Of a stretch of DNA of 56,965 bases, positions 38,188-47,118 are shown piece by piece; the stretch's first letter is position 1; each line of letters opens with the position of its first letter. The DNA is from an uncultured Muribaculaceae bacterium. Lineage in GTDB: Bacteria > Bacteroidota > Bacteroidia > Bacteroidales > Muribaculaceae. The DNA lies in assembly GCA_910578665.1 (NCBI GenBank), contig CAJTQU010000014.1:1-56965 (forward strand), in the 5' to 3' direction. The notes under the pieces were generated by a model. That model searched no databases and was not told the origin of the DNA. It was given only the letters and a program-made list of their open reading frames with translations. The position numbers and the translations under genes are program-made.

Positions 38188-38523
38188 TCAGTCATCCAGA
38201 CGGTCTTTTTCTTTTGCCGGATTTGAGAAATAAAGGTCGCCTTCGAGATATTCCTGAGTGGCAATCAACGTAGGCTTTGGCAATTTCTCATAAAAGCGAG
38301 ATATTTCGATTTGCTCACGGTTTTCCGACACCTCTTCCATATTATCCGTAGAGGCAAATTCCTGAAGTTTCTTTTCAAGATCCTTTTTCATTTCCACGGC
38401 AATCTGGTTGGCGCGCTTACCTATGATGCATACGGTCTCATACACATTGCCAGTGGGCTGCGACATAGCTATCATATCGCGTGTCACAGTGTTTACAGGA
38501 GCTTTTGTCTTCTTGTAATCCAT
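38188..38523 (-). CDS. rpoZ: DNA-directed RNA polymerase omega subunit (Rpb6-like)
   Basis: Encodes 111 residues from the ATG at 38523; a longer form adds 16 unlikely residues. MDYKKTKAPVNTVTRDM, then VYETVCIIGKRANQIAVEMKKDL is the Bacteroidota omega/Rpb6 signature, in which a helix binds the beta-prime C-terminal region and aids polymerase assembly. It follows bamD, a gene order common in Bacteroidales. Confidence 0.9.
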   Translation of the reverse strand: MDYKKTKAPVNTVTRDMIAMSQPTGNVYETVCIIGKRANQIAVEMKKDLEKKLQEFASTDNMEEVSENREQIEISRFYEKLPKPTLIATQEYLEGDLYFSNPAKEKDRLDD

Positions 38524-38614
38524 AATTTTATATGTCGTTTCAGAATCTATATTCAAATAATTCTCAAGCAAGGAAACGAGATAAGCAATACAACACTTCT
38601 ATCCCGTTATCAAG

Positions 38615-39424
38615 TCACCGATCGTTCACATAGCGCTTGGCTATCTTCAAAATATTATCAGCCTCCTTGCGATTCTCCGTATCAGGGAAATTGTTGGTAA
38701 ACGAATAATACTCGTCTATCACATCGCGAAAACGCTCTACCTTTTTTTCATCCACACTTTGGCGTGCTTCCTGGTATTTAGCCTTTAATTTAAGCATTTC
38801 TAAGTCTTCACGATATTTTGTATACGGATATGTCTTCAATGCGTTCTCGGCCACAATCACAGCGCTCTGGTAATTATTACCCATATATGTGCCGAGATTA
38901 TAATATAACAGCGCGTTCTGCAATTCTTTCAGGGTAAGTTTATCCTGCAACTCGAATATTGCGCTCTGCGCGGCAGCAGTATGATCACTCTTAGGATAAT
39001 AATCCAAAAAGCCCTGTAATTCCTCTATACCTTTCACCGTCTCGGTCTGGTCAAGCTGAGGATCCGGCGAATCAAGATAATAGCCATAACCGCAATAGAA
39101 TCTTGCATCTTCGGCATATTTACCTTTGGGATATCGCGAATAATAGCTCTTAAGATATACGCCTGAATTCAGAAAGTCCTTGTTGCCGTAATAACTCATT
39201 CCTAACAGATACAGGGCTTCTTCACCGTTCGGACCGCCTTTCAACGGAGTGATCAAATCTGTAAGTATGGTAGACGACTGAACATACCTGCCCTCGGCAT
39301 AAGCCTTTTTGGCGTATTCAAACTTATAATTAATATCCTTGCTTTTCATCACACGTGAATACTCACCACATCCTCCCAGCAGGGAGAGGCAAGGCAACAA
39401 TATAAGTATAAGTTTATGTCTCAT
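38615..39424 (-). CDS. bamD: Outer-membrane assembly lipoprotein BamD
   Basis: Encodes 269 residues from the ATG at 39424, chosen because it gives a proper lipoprotein signal peptide ending LLGGC with lipidated Cys19; the longer frame adds a non-signal leader upstream. Tetratricopeptide-type helices follow (AKKAYAEGRYVQSSTIL, ALYLLGMSYYGNKDFLNSGVYL, FYCGYGYYLDSPDPQ). It acts with BamA to insert barrel proteins into the outer membrane. It has a perfect promoter (39447-39477) and leads into rpoZ. Confidence 0.93.
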   Translation of the reverse strand: MRHKLILILLPCLSLLGGCGEYSRVMKSKDINYKFEYAKKAYAEGRYVQSSTILTDLITPLKGGPNGEEALYLLGMSYYGNKDFLNSGVYLKSYYSRYPKGKYAEDARFYCGYGYYLDSPDPQLDQTETVKGIEELQGFLDYYPKSDHTAAAQSAIFELQDKLTLKELQNALLYYNLGTYMGNNYQSAVIVAENALKTYPYTKYREDLEMLKLKAKYQEARQSVDEKKVERFRDVIDEYYSFTNNFPDTENRKEADNILKIAKRYVNDR

Positions 39425-39446
39425 TATCTTAAAACGCTTTGAGCTG

Positions 39447-39477
39447 CAAAGGTAGCAAAAAATCATGACCCGGCAAA
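39447..39477 (-). promoter_or_regulatory. Promoter of bamD - rpoZ
   Basis: On the minus strand TTTG (39477-39474) is followed after 19 bp by TACCTTTG (39454-39447), 23 bp before the start codon. Confidence 0.8.
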
Positions 39478-39580
39478 ATTTTCACATAAATTTGGGGCAA
39501 CCGTTTTTTTTAGTTAATTTTACCACATGAAACTAAGCGGCAGACAGTCTCTGCCTACACTCGAAAATCATAAATAAGCT

Positions 39581-40351
39581 TTGGAAGCATACGACAACAA
39601 CAACAGGCGCAGCCGCAAGGATGGCATAATCGGGCGTCATCCGCTGCTTGCCAACATAGTGATAATCATAATTGTAGCTGCACTCGGACTTGTAATAGCC
39701 TATTTGTCGCTGGCATTATTTACCAAACATGGCCAGACAGATATTGTGCCCCGGGTGGTCAATGCGTCGTATGCATCCGCAGTGGAAAAACTGCATGATG
39801 CCAGATTCAAGGTAGAAATCCGCGATTCTCTGTATCTTGACAATGTAAAGCCCGGACTTGTAATAGAACAGTTCCCTGCAGCCGGTGCCGTTGTGAAACC
39901 GGGACGTAAGATTTTTCTTTATATCAACGCCGTCCACCCTAAGGAAGTGGTGATTGATCCTATGGGTGATTCCAGACTGCCGGCATTAAGAGGACTGTCC
40001 ATGCGCCAGGCCCGCGCGCAGCTTGAAGAACTGGGATTTAAAAAAATTAAGATTGTATACATACTTGGTGACACTGACCGAGTACTTAAGATTTCTGCTA
40101 ACGGCAAACCTGTATACAAATTGCAAAAAGTACCTGTAAATGCCTCTATAGTAATGGAGGTATATGACGGTAGAAAATCGGCGCTCACCGATTCGCTTCA
40201 AAACGCCGAATATGCACGCCAACTGACTTATTCTCCGGATGACTATATAACAGAGCCGGAAGAACCAGCCGACTGGGAGGAAACTCCTGCGGAAGAGGAA
40301 GAAATTATCATCGAAGAAGAGCCGAGCGCAGCATCGGGAAGCATGGAGTGA
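39581..40351 (+). CDS. PASTA-domain single-pass membrane protein
   Basis: Encodes 256 residues. The only start consistent with the frame is TTG at 39581, since TAA lies two codons upstream and no in-frame ATG precedes the membrane segment. A basic N-terminus is followed by one transmembrane helix (about 25-49) and two PASTA-like repeats (about 57-115, VPRVVNASYASAVEKL, and 128-203, LPALRGLSMRQARAQLEELG). The tail (about 225-256) is very acidic. PASTA domains bind peptidoglycan fragments. The kinase domain found with PASTA in Gram-positives is absent, which is usual in Bacteroidota. The gene ends 3 bp before the RluD gene, so the two are co-transcribed. Confidence 0.88.
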   Translation: MEAYDNNNRRSRKDGIIGRHPLLANIVIIIIVAALGLVIAYLSLALFTKHGQTDIVPRVVNASYASAVEKLHDARFKVEIRDSLYLDNVKPGLVIEQFPAAGAVVKPGRKIFLYINAVHPKEVVIDPMGDSRLPALRGLSMRQARAQLEELGFKKIKIVYILGDTDRVLKISANGKPVYKLQKVPVNASIVMEVYDGRKSALTDSLQNAEYARQLTYSPDDYITEPEEPADWEETPAEEEEIIIEEEPSAASGSME

Positions 40352-40354
40352 TTT

Positions 40355-41446
40355 ATGAATGACACAGATATGCCCAACAACCCGGCTTTTCAACCGTATG
40401 ACGATACTGCGTTTAACGATGATTCCGCGCTGGTAACCCTGCCTGACGGACGTGAGTTATACGAGCATTTCAGGTTTGTGGCCGACAAAGGACAGGCTCT
40501 ACTGCGTGTAGACAAGTTCCTTGTGGCGCGCATGGAAAAGACCTCGCGAAACCGCATACAGCAAGCCGCAGATGCCGGATGCATAATAGTAAACGGTAAG
40601 GCTGTCAAGTCCAACTATAAGGTGAAGCCTGCCGATGTGGTCAGCATTGTGATGGATCGTCCGCGCTACGAGCTTGAAATAATACCGGAAGATATACCAT
40701 TAGACATTGTATACGAAGATGCCGATGTGCTTGTGGTAAACAAGCCTGCCGGCCTGGTGGTACACCCCGGCCACGGCAACTACCACGGCACGCTCGTGAA
40801 TGCTTTGGCCTGGCATTTTAAAGACAACCCCGATTATGATGTGTCAGATCCCCGCATGGGACTTGTGCACCGTATAGACAAAGATACTTCCGGACTTCTT
40901 GTTATTGCAAAAACACCAGAAGCAAAAACGCATCTCGGACTGCAGTTCTTTAATAAAACCACAAAACGGCGCTATGTAGCAGTCGTATGGGGTGAATTGC
41001 CTGATAACAAGGGCACGATAACAGGCAATATAGCGCGCAATCCTAAAGACAAACTACAAATGGCTGTGTTCGACGATCCTGACATAGGCAAACACGCTGT
41101 CACCCACTATAATGTACTGGAAAGTTTCGGATATGTCTCGGTTGTACAATGTATCCTTGAAACAGGACGCACCCACCAAATAAGGGTGCACATGCGCCAT
41201 ATAGGACATCCTTTGTTTAATGATGCTAGATATGGAGGCGATATTATACTCAAAGGCACGACTTTTGCAAAATACAGACAGTTTGTAGAAAATTGTTTCT
41301 CCATATGCCCCAGACAGGCGCTGCATGCCAAAACACTTGGATTCGTCCATCCCCGGACAGGCATCCAGATGGATTTTGACTCTGAAATTCCGGCAGATAT
41401 GCAGACGCTCATTAATAAATGGCGAGCATACAGAAATACTGAATAA
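40355..41446 (+). CDS. rluD: RluD/RluA-type 23S rRNA pseudouridine synthase
   Basis: Isomerises uridines to pseudouridine, probably in helix 69 of 23S rRNA. The 363 residues begin with a variable leader of about 45, then an S4 RNA-binding domain (about 45-110, RVDKFLVARMEKTSRNRIQQAADAG-like), then the catalytic domain with VNKPAGLVVHP and HRIDKDTSGLLVIAKT, in which the aspartate of HRIDKDTSG is the nucleophile, and RTHQIRVHM. In many Bacteroidales a D-Ala-D-Ala ligase gene follows; here the next gene is convergent. Confidence 0.94.
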   Translation: MNDTDMPNNPAFQPYDDTAFNDDSALVTLPDGRELYEHFRFVADKGQALLRVDKFLVARMEKTSRNRIQQAADAGCIIVNGKAVKSNYKVKPADVVSIVMDRPRYELEIIPEDIPLDIVYEDADVLVVNKPAGLVVHPGHGNYHGTLVNALAWHFKDNPDYDVSDPRMGLVHRIDKDTSGLLVIAKTPEAKTHLGLQFFNKTTKRRYVAVVWGELPDNKGTITGNIARNPKDKLQMAVFDDPDIGKHAVTHYNVLESFGYVSVVQCILETGRTHQIRVHMRHIGHPLFNDARYGGDIILKGTTFAKYRQFVENCFSICPRQALHAKTLGFVHPRTGIQMDFDSEIPADMQTLINKWRAYRNTE

Positions 41447-41465
41447 AGAAAAGGGATATGTTGCT

Positions 41466-42392
41466 TTACGGACGCTCCCAGATCCATGCCTGTGAAAAGC
41501 GTCCGCGGAAAGTGTCAGAACGCATTATATCAAGCAGTTCGTCACGATGTGACGAAGAAGCACAGGCCACGCGGCATACTTTGCCATGGGATATAATTTC
41601 AAGACCTGACGGGTCGTTTTGCTGCTCTATAAAACGTTCGCAATCTTTTGAATTGGCAAACGTTGCCACTATCACATAATATTTGGCCTCGACAACATTT
41701 TCTGCCCCGGCAGAGCATACAGAATCCTCTGCCTGTGGCTCAACCTGAGGCTCACTTCCTGCGACAACCCGTTTTGTCACGGGAAGCAACGATGCCATAT
41801 CTGTATGCCGAACATCCTGTACCGATGGTACAGACAAAGACAAACTAGTAAGCAGAACGACTGCGAGAACTGACGCATAACGCACAACAGCACGAGGTAT
41901 CCGGAATACAAAATATTTGTGCGCATTATCTCTGTTTCCCCCGGCATTAACCACAACAGCCTTTTCCTCAACAGGTTTCTCATAAGCAACGGCAGCAGGC
42001 AATAGAGGACGCGACATAGCCCTTACCTTGCTCTGAACCGGATTGAAACACAGACATTCGTCCGCATCAAAATACAAAGTACCCAGACGTCCTATGGTGA
42101 TTTCACGATCATCTTTCAATGCCTGCCTGTATACGCCTACAGCACAGTCTACTGCCACCAGAGCTTGTTCAAAACTTAATCCTGCCTGCCGCGCCACGGA
42201 ATGTACCAACAAACCGTCAGACGAGGTGATAGACGAATTGAAACATATGCGCTCGCTCGGCGGCTCCAGCACACCGTCAGCCGTGTTAAAGCGCGCAGGC
42301 TGTCTTGAGCGCAAAAATGCCCCTATACCGGGCATTATCACGCAGTCATGATGACGCAGCAGATACTCAATATGTAAGCTTATATCTATCAA
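41466..42392 (-). CDS. HU-CCDC81-type domain plus transmembrane and SPOR-like domain
   Basis: Encodes about 308 residues from the TTG at 42392; TTG at 42407 is an alternative. The longest frame would start at a TTG at 42497, but that lies inside the -33 box of a perfect promoter, so it cannot be transcribed. The N-terminal part (IDISLHIEYLLRHHDCVIMPGIGAFL) is the HU-CCDC81 fold, followed by a second HU-like unit (about 75-125), a Pro/Glu linker, a transmembrane helix (about 180-197) and a C-terminal SPOR-like domain (KYYVIVATFANSKDCERFI). Such proteins are a Bacteroidota speciality thought to link the nucleoid or cytoplasm to periplasmic peptidoglycan at division. It is convergent with rluD. 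Confidence 0.82.
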   Translation of the reverse strand: MIDISLHIEYLLRHHDCVIMPGIGAFLRSRQPARFNTADGVLEPPSERICFNSSITSSDGLLVHSVARQAGLSFEQALVAVDCAVGVYRQALKDDREITIGRLGTLYFDADECLCFNPVQSKVRAMSRPLLPAAVAYEKPVEEKAVVVNAGGNRDNAHKYFVFRIPRAVVRYASVLAVVLLTSLSLSVPSVQDVRHTDMASLLPVTKRVVAGSEPQVEPQAEDSVCSAGAENVVEAKYYVIVATFANSKDCERFIEQQNDPSGLEIISHGKVCRVACASSSHRDELLDIMRSDTFRGRFSQAWIWERP

Positions 42393-42466
42393 TTCGTTTA
42401 TAATCAACTCTTTTGCACAAACGCCATCACTATATAACGTATGGCACCGTACCGGCAAAATCAATG

Positions 42467-42498
42467 CAAAGTTACAGAGAATTTTTGGCCCGGCCAAA
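42467..42498 (-). promoter_or_regulatory. Promoter of the HU/SPOR gene, which fixes its start
   Basis: On the minus strand TTTG (42498-42495) is followed after 20 bp by TAACTTTG (42474-42467). Transcription would begin near 42460, downstream of the longest ORF start. Confidence 0.78.
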
Positions 42499-42599
42499 TG
42501 AAAGATTTACCGCACGGTATACCGGCAAAGCTTATTTTAGTCAAAATGGTTGAACCTCAATCATTAACGTTTTTTCAAAAAAATATCTACAATATAATA

Positions 42600-42633
42600 C
42601 CCGGCACAAACCCTATATTAAGTTTGTGCCGGG
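42600..42633 (-). terminator. Terminator hairpin after the PiT transporter gene
   Basis: CCCGGCACAAAC (42600-42611) and GTTTGTGCCGGG (42622-42633) are perfect 12-bp arms; the stem is followed on the minus strand by an AU-rich tail without a long U-run. Confidence 0.7.
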
Positions 42634-42647
42634 ACAACAACTACTAT

Positions 42648-44930
42648 TTATCGGGTAGCAGGATGAGAGAAGCTACGGTAAGACGATGGTGCCAGATTCA
42701 GTTTGCCCGAAGCACGAAGCATCTTACGAAGAGCTGTTATAAACTCCTGGCTCTCTTGCAACAAATTCAGATATACATAATCTACAGTCAAATTAGCTGC
42801 ATCCCCTTTGTGCAGATGGTCATATACATCCCTGGAGCGCTGTGACAGTTCTGCCTTTATAGCATCGCAACGGCGGCGTAACGCATCAATAAGATGCGGA
42901 TTGTCAGTCTCTATTGCATTCTCAGAATCAACCAGAACATCGTTTATCTTTTTACATATAACCGCAAACGATTCATGAAAATGCACCGGAAGCGGTCTAA
43001 AATTATTGTCAACATGTTCCTTGCAGACTTCATTGATACGCATCAGACTGTATGTCATAGACATAGCCATATTATTACTCAAATGGAACCATGTGTTCTT
43101 CTCCATGAATATACCTGGTGACACCCGTCGCAAGCATAATGTCATCTTACGGCGCTGGCTCTTCAAAATCTCTTTTTCTGCGTTAAGCGACTTTCCGGCC
43201 TGTGACAGCGGTTTGAGATCATCGTTCATAAATCCAGTCGCAACATCTGCATACGTAAGCGCTGCAAACCGCAAAAACATTTTCACCTTTTCATTGACAT
43301 ATACCCTTAGTAACGGCCAAACTTCGGCCCGGTCGGCAGTAGACAATATGGTCTGGAACAATGTGTCATTTTCCGCCGCTTTCTTCTTATTCCGAAAACG
43401 TATATTGCTGCGCACAAGCAGGACCAGGGCTATTATCCCCCCGGCCACCATGACCGGTATGCCGCCCAAGTGCATAAGGCATACGACTATACCGGCCCCT
43501 ATAAAGGCCACACCGGCTGTTATGAACCATCCGCCTATCACAGAAATCACACCTGTAAGACGAAACACTGCGCTTTCGCGCCCCCATGCCCTGTCGGCAA
43601 GAGATGTTCCCATAGCTACCATGAAAGTCACAAATGTGGTAGAAAGGGGTAATTTCATTGATGTACCCAGCGCGATGAGCATACCGGCTATCATAAGATT
43701 GACCGATCCTCGCACGAGGTCAAAAGCAGCCCCGTCCTCCGGCTGTGCCAAACTGGAATCCAGACGTTTTCCTATCCATAGTCTGATCTTTTTCGGAGTA
43801 CGTGACTGTATCCATGAAAACATGTTTAAAGACGCACGGACAAGAGAACGGCCTATGCGTGACGAACCAAACAATTCCTCTCCCTGGGCCTGGGAACTAA
43901 GACCTACGGTTGTCTGTGTGACCTGGCGAGCTTTTTTTGACGTGGCCAGAGCGACAACCATCACCATGCCGGCTCCTATTAAAAAGTAAACTGGTGTATT
44001 TGCAGAAGCATTAAGGCTACCCATCATATGAGAGTGAGGGTCACCACCACCGGATGCCATATAGTCCTGGTATGAAGAAAGTGATGTCAAAGGCACACCT
44101 ATGAAATTAACCAGGTCGTTACCGGCAAATGCCATCGCAAGCGAGAATGTACCAAGCAGAACCACTACTTTAAGTACATTTACCCTGCACCAGTGCAGTA
44201 TTTGCATTAATACTGTAAAGAATATAAAACACCCTGTGAGAATAAGTGCGGTATTGGCATCTATCCAGACTTTCAGGGCATCTGTCATGATAGTAAGGTC
44301 CTTTATACCTTTCAGCAACATGAAATATACAATGGCAGTACATGCCAATCCGCCGAACAAACCTATTTTCCATTTAAGCCGGCTTTTATATTCAAATGTG
44401 AAAACCAGTCGTGATATAAACTGGACCAACGTACCGAATACGAAAGCGATAGCCACAGAAAGAAATATGCCGAGTATTACAGAGAGGGCCTTATCTGCAT
44501 TTAACAAATCCCCTATCCCCAGTTCGCTACCCGGTGCCGCAATTTTAAACAATGCAACCACGAATGTCGCACCCAACAGTTCAAACACCATCGATACAGT
44601 CGTCGAGGTCGGCATACCGAGCGAATTAAAGATATCCAACAATATGATGTCTGTGACCATGACTGCCATAAATATTGTCACAACATCATAAAATGCCAGA
44701 TTCTCAGGCCGGAAAATACCATGACGGGCCACATCCATCATTCCGTTACTCATGACAGCGCCTATAAATACGCCTATCGAGGCCACTATCATGACTCTCT
44801 TAAACGAAGCGGCTCTTGATCCTATGGCCGATGTCAAAAAATTAACCGCGTCATTGCTGACACCTACCGACAGGTCAAACACCGCGAGCAAGAAGAGAAA
44901 AACCACAATACACAGAAACAAAAACTCCAT
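42648..44930 (-). CDS. PiT-family inorganic phosphate transporter with PhoU-like C-terminal domain
   Basis: Encodes 760 residues. The PiT signature appears in both halves of the membrane part (GVSNDAVNFLTSAIGS near residue 25, AGNDLVNFIGVPLTSL near 273), with about eleven or twelve hydrophobic segments. From about residue 535 the sequence is soluble and helical (RAEVWPLLRVYVNEKVKMFLRFAALTYADV and later helices), resembling PhoU/DUF47-like regulators of phosphate transport. The fusion may make the carrier self-regulating. It probably imports phosphate driven by H+ or Na+. A Pho-box-like repeat lies 70-90 bp upstream, and the neighbouring two-component genes point the same way. Confidence 0.9.
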   Translation of the reverse strand: MEFLFLCIVVFLFLLAVFDLSVGVSNDAVNFLTSAIGSRAASFKRVMIVASIGVFIGAVMSNGMMDVARHGIFRPENLAFYDVVTIFMAVMVTDIILLDIFNSLGMPTSTTVSMVFELLGATFVVALFKIAAPGSELGIGDLLNADKALSVILGIFLSVAIAFVFGTLVQFISRLVFTFEYKSRLKWKIGLFGGLACTAIVYFMLLKGIKDLTIMTDALKVWIDANTALILTGCFIFFTVLMQILHWCRVNVLKVVVLLGTFSLAMAFAGNDLVNFIGVPLTSLSSYQDYMASGGGDPHSHMMGSLNASANTPVYFLIGAGMVMVVALATSKKARQVTQTTVGLSSQAQGEELFGSSRIGRSLVRASLNMFSWIQSRTPKKIRLWIGKRLDSSLAQPEDGAAFDLVRGSVNLMIAGMLIALGTSMKLPLSTTFVTFMVAMGTSLADRAWGRESAVFRLTGVISVIGGWFITAGVAFIGAGIVVCLMHLGGIPVMVAGGIIALVLLVRSNIRFRNKKKAAENDTLFQTILSTADRAEVWPLLRVYVNEKVKMFLRFAALTYADVATGFMNDDLKPLSQAGKSLNAEKEILKSQRRKMTLCLRRVSPGIFMEKNTWFHLSNNMAMSMTYSLMRINEVCKEHVDNNFRPLPVHFHESFAVICKKINDVLVDSENAIETDNPHLIDALRRRCDAIKAELSQRSRDVYDHLHKGDAANLTVDYVYLNLLQESQEFITALRKMLRASGKLNLAPSSYRSFSHPATR

Positions 44931-45001
44931 AATCTTCTGAATTTACTTTTATATTTATAATGCAAAATTCAGCATATTTTGTTTATTGAATATGTGTTTT
45001 T

Positions 45002-45019
45002 TGTTAAGTTTTTGTTAAG
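45002..45019 (-). promoter_or_regulatory. Pho-box-like TTAACA direct repeats upstream of the phosphate transporter
   Basis: On the minus strand CTTAACA-AAAA-CTTAACA-AAAA repeats with an exact 11-bp period (45019-45013 and 45008-45002). This is the layout of PhoB/PhoP boxes (7-mer plus four A/T, or TTAACA repeats in Bacillus PhoP). It sits 72 bp before the transporter start, with GAATTTTG (44970-44963) as a weak -7 element. Confidence 0.55.
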
Positions 45020-45044
45020 AATCATAGTTCCAAGGCCCACGCCT

Positions 45045-46433
45045 CTAGACCAGTCTGAAATCAAAACGCAGACCATGACACGAAGAAGCCCTGATATCAC
45101 CGCCATGCAGAGCTACAGCGTTTCTTACAATAGCAAGTCCTAGGCCTGTTCCTCCGGTCGCCCTCGAACGCCCCTTATCTATCCTGTAGAAACGCTCAAA
45201 AATATACGGAAGATGCTCGCTTGCTATTCCACAGCCATTGTCAGTAAACACAAAATTGCCTTTATCGTCAGCAGATATACGTATCTCGGTACAACCGCTA
45301 TATGCTATGGCATTATCAACCAAGTTCCTAAAGATAGATTCAAGCAAAGATCTGTTACCATTTATAATCCGCACAGGAACGTCTATATAAAATTCTATAT
45401 CTGTACGAAGCTTCGCTTCACATATTATATCATTTATAAGGCCGCTTAACTCTACAGGTGCTTTCTCTATCATAGATACGCCTTCGTCCAAACGTGTTAT
45501 AACTGCAACATCTTTAAGAAGGGCATTCAGCCTTTGGGCCTGGTCGTATATGCGTTGGTGAAATTCCGCCTGCTTCTCTGACGGAAGTTCCGGATGCTCG
45601 CGTAGCAACTCAAGACAAACCAAGATGGATGCGACAGGAGTCTTTAATTCATGATTGATATTATTAGTCAGCTGTTTCTTAATACGTATCTTATCCTGCT
45701 CCTGGCGCATTGCCTCCCGGTGTCTCTGGTCTCGCTGGACATAAAGTCTCACTATATGACTGGCAATACTTCCCAATTCATCATGAGGGAAAGCCTCGTC
45801 GTCAAAAATACCGGCTCCCCTTTCCGCTTTTTCAGCAAAACGGTTCAACCGCATGATACTCAGTGATATCTTACGTGTGGCCCAGAAGCCTATAAAACTC
45901 ATCAACAACGTCATGACTGCCATAATCCACAGCATCGTGCTGTCGGCCCTCAAAAATTCCTGAAGGGTGTGTGTATATGGGGCTGCCGAACGCACGACAA
46001 CCCCGTTATCACCTAGCCGTGCCGAATAAAAATAATCGGCATCATCACTTTCTGAATGTCTGTCTACAATATATCCGACACCCTTAGTCCTTGCATCAAT
46101 TATTTCAGGCCTTGCATTATGGTTTGAGACAGGAAACGGTGTTTTATCATTATTATCATATATCACCCTGCCGGTCCTGTCTATCAAGGTTGTGCGCAGA
46201 CCCTTCGATGGAGGTCTGGCTCCGCGTACCACCGAATCTGTATCACCCCCTTTACGCAATCCGTCTATAATACTGGCATTATATGCCTGTAATTCCGTAT
46301 TAAAAAGCTCTGTTTTAAATTCTTTCTCCCTAAAATATTGGAATACCATGAATGTGCCGACCAATACCCAGCAAAATGTGAGCAGGAGAATAAAAACGCG
46401 GTGATGGAACGAAAGCTTAATCCTGCCAACCAT
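45045..46433 (-). CDS. Sensor histidine kinase (RprX/PhoR-like)
   Basis: Encodes 462 residues from the ATG at 46433, overlapping the response-regulator gene's end by 17 bp; an ATG 36 bp further upstream is less likely. There are two transmembrane helices (about 13-32 and 166-184) flanking a periplasmic sensor region of about 130 residues, then a HAMP-like linker, the HisKA box INHELKTPVASIL with phosphoaccepting His261, and the ATPase domain with NLVDNAIAYSG, DNGCGI and GGTGLGLAIVRN. The N-terminus KLSFHHRVFILLLTFCW recalls RprX of Bacteroides, though the stimulus is unknown. Its closeness to the phosphate transporter and the Pho-box-like site suggest a phosphate sensor; this is inference. 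Confidence 0.9.
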   Translation of the reverse strand: MVGRIKLSFHHRVFILLLTFCWVLVGTFMVFQYFREKEFKTELFNTELQAYNASIIDGLRKGGDTDSVVRGARPPSKGLRTTLIDRTGRVIYDNNDKTPFPVSNHNARPEIIDARTKGVGYIVDRHSESDDADYFYSARLGDNGVVVRSAAPYTHTLQEFLRADSTMLWIMAVMTLLMSFIGFWATRKISLSIMRLNRFAEKAERGAGIFDDEAFPHDELGSIASHIVRLYVQRDQRHREAMRQEQDKIRIKKQLTNNINHELKTPVASILVCLELLREHPELPSEKQAEFHQRIYDQAQRLNALLKDVAVITRLDEGVSMIEKAPVELSGLINDIICEAKLRTDIEFYIDVPVRIINGNRSLLESIFRNLVDNAIAYSGCTEIRISADDKGNFVFTDNGCGIASEHLPYIFERFYRIDKGRSRATGGTGLGLAIVRNAVALHGGDIRASSCHGLRFDFRLV

Positions 46434-47088
46434 AACCGTAACCAGAACGTGACACAATATTCCTCCCATAAGGAGCTATCTTGCCTCGCAACCTCGTTAT
46501 ATGGACATCGACCGAACGGTCGGCCACAACCACGCGGTCAGGCCATATCCGCTGCATGATTTCCTCCCTTGAAAAAATCCTGCCGGGATTTTCAAGCATT
46601 AGCGCCAGTATCTCAAATTCCTTGCGTGGCAGCCTGACCAAATTACCATCGACCGTACATGCCAGCGTCTCACGATTACACTCCACACCCACTGTAGCCT
46701 GCCTGTGCATATGCGCACGGCGTAACACGGCCTCAATACGCGCCATCACGTTCTTAACGGAATATGGCTTCACTATATAATCATCCGCACCTATTTTCAG
46801 ACCTGACACCATATCTTCCTCATTATCCTTAGCTGTAAGGAATATAATTGGTATGTGAGCGGTGCGTGGGTTACTCTTCAACCTTGCAGCTAATTCCGTC
46901 CCACTCATTCTATCCATCATTATATCAAGTAACAACAGATCGTAATTTTCTAAATCCAGCAGCAGTGCCTCTTCGGCACTTAAAGCTGTATCTGCATCAT
47001 AGCCCTCCAATACCGCATATGTGCGAAGAGCCTCGCACAATGTCTCTTCATCATCAACAATCAATATCCTAGCCCTTCTTTTGTCCAT
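46417..47088 (-). CDS. OmpR-family response regulator
   Basis: Encodes 223 residues from the ATG at 47088. The receiver domain (about 5-120) has the acidic pair in IVDDEETL, phosphoacceptor Asp55 (LLLLDIMM), the threonine in FLTAKD and the conserved lysine in IVKPYS. The C-terminal winged-helix DNA-binding domain (about 130-223) ends with the wing SRSGYGYGW. It pairs with the kinase gene it overlaps. The order regulator - kinase - PiT transporter suggests control of phosphate genes. It starts 31 bp after the DUF2130 stop, so it may share that transcript. Confidence 0.92.
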   Translation of the reverse strand: MDKRRARILIVDDEETLCEALRTYAVLEGYDADTALSAEEALLLDLENYDLLLLDIMMDRMSGTELAARLKSNPRTAHIPIIFLTAKDNEEDMVSGLKIGADDYIVKPYSVKNVMARIEAVLRRAHMHRQATVGVECNRETLACTVDGNLVRLPRKEFEILALMLENPGRIFSREEIMQRIWPDRVVVADRSVDVHITRLRGKIAPYGRNIVSRSGYGYGWQD

Positions 47089-47118
47089 ATTCCTCACCTT
47101 TGTCAGAGATATACAAGC

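Noticed and set aside
43006..43989. Plus-strand frame of 327 residues
   Set aside because: Antisense to the PiT transporter gene.
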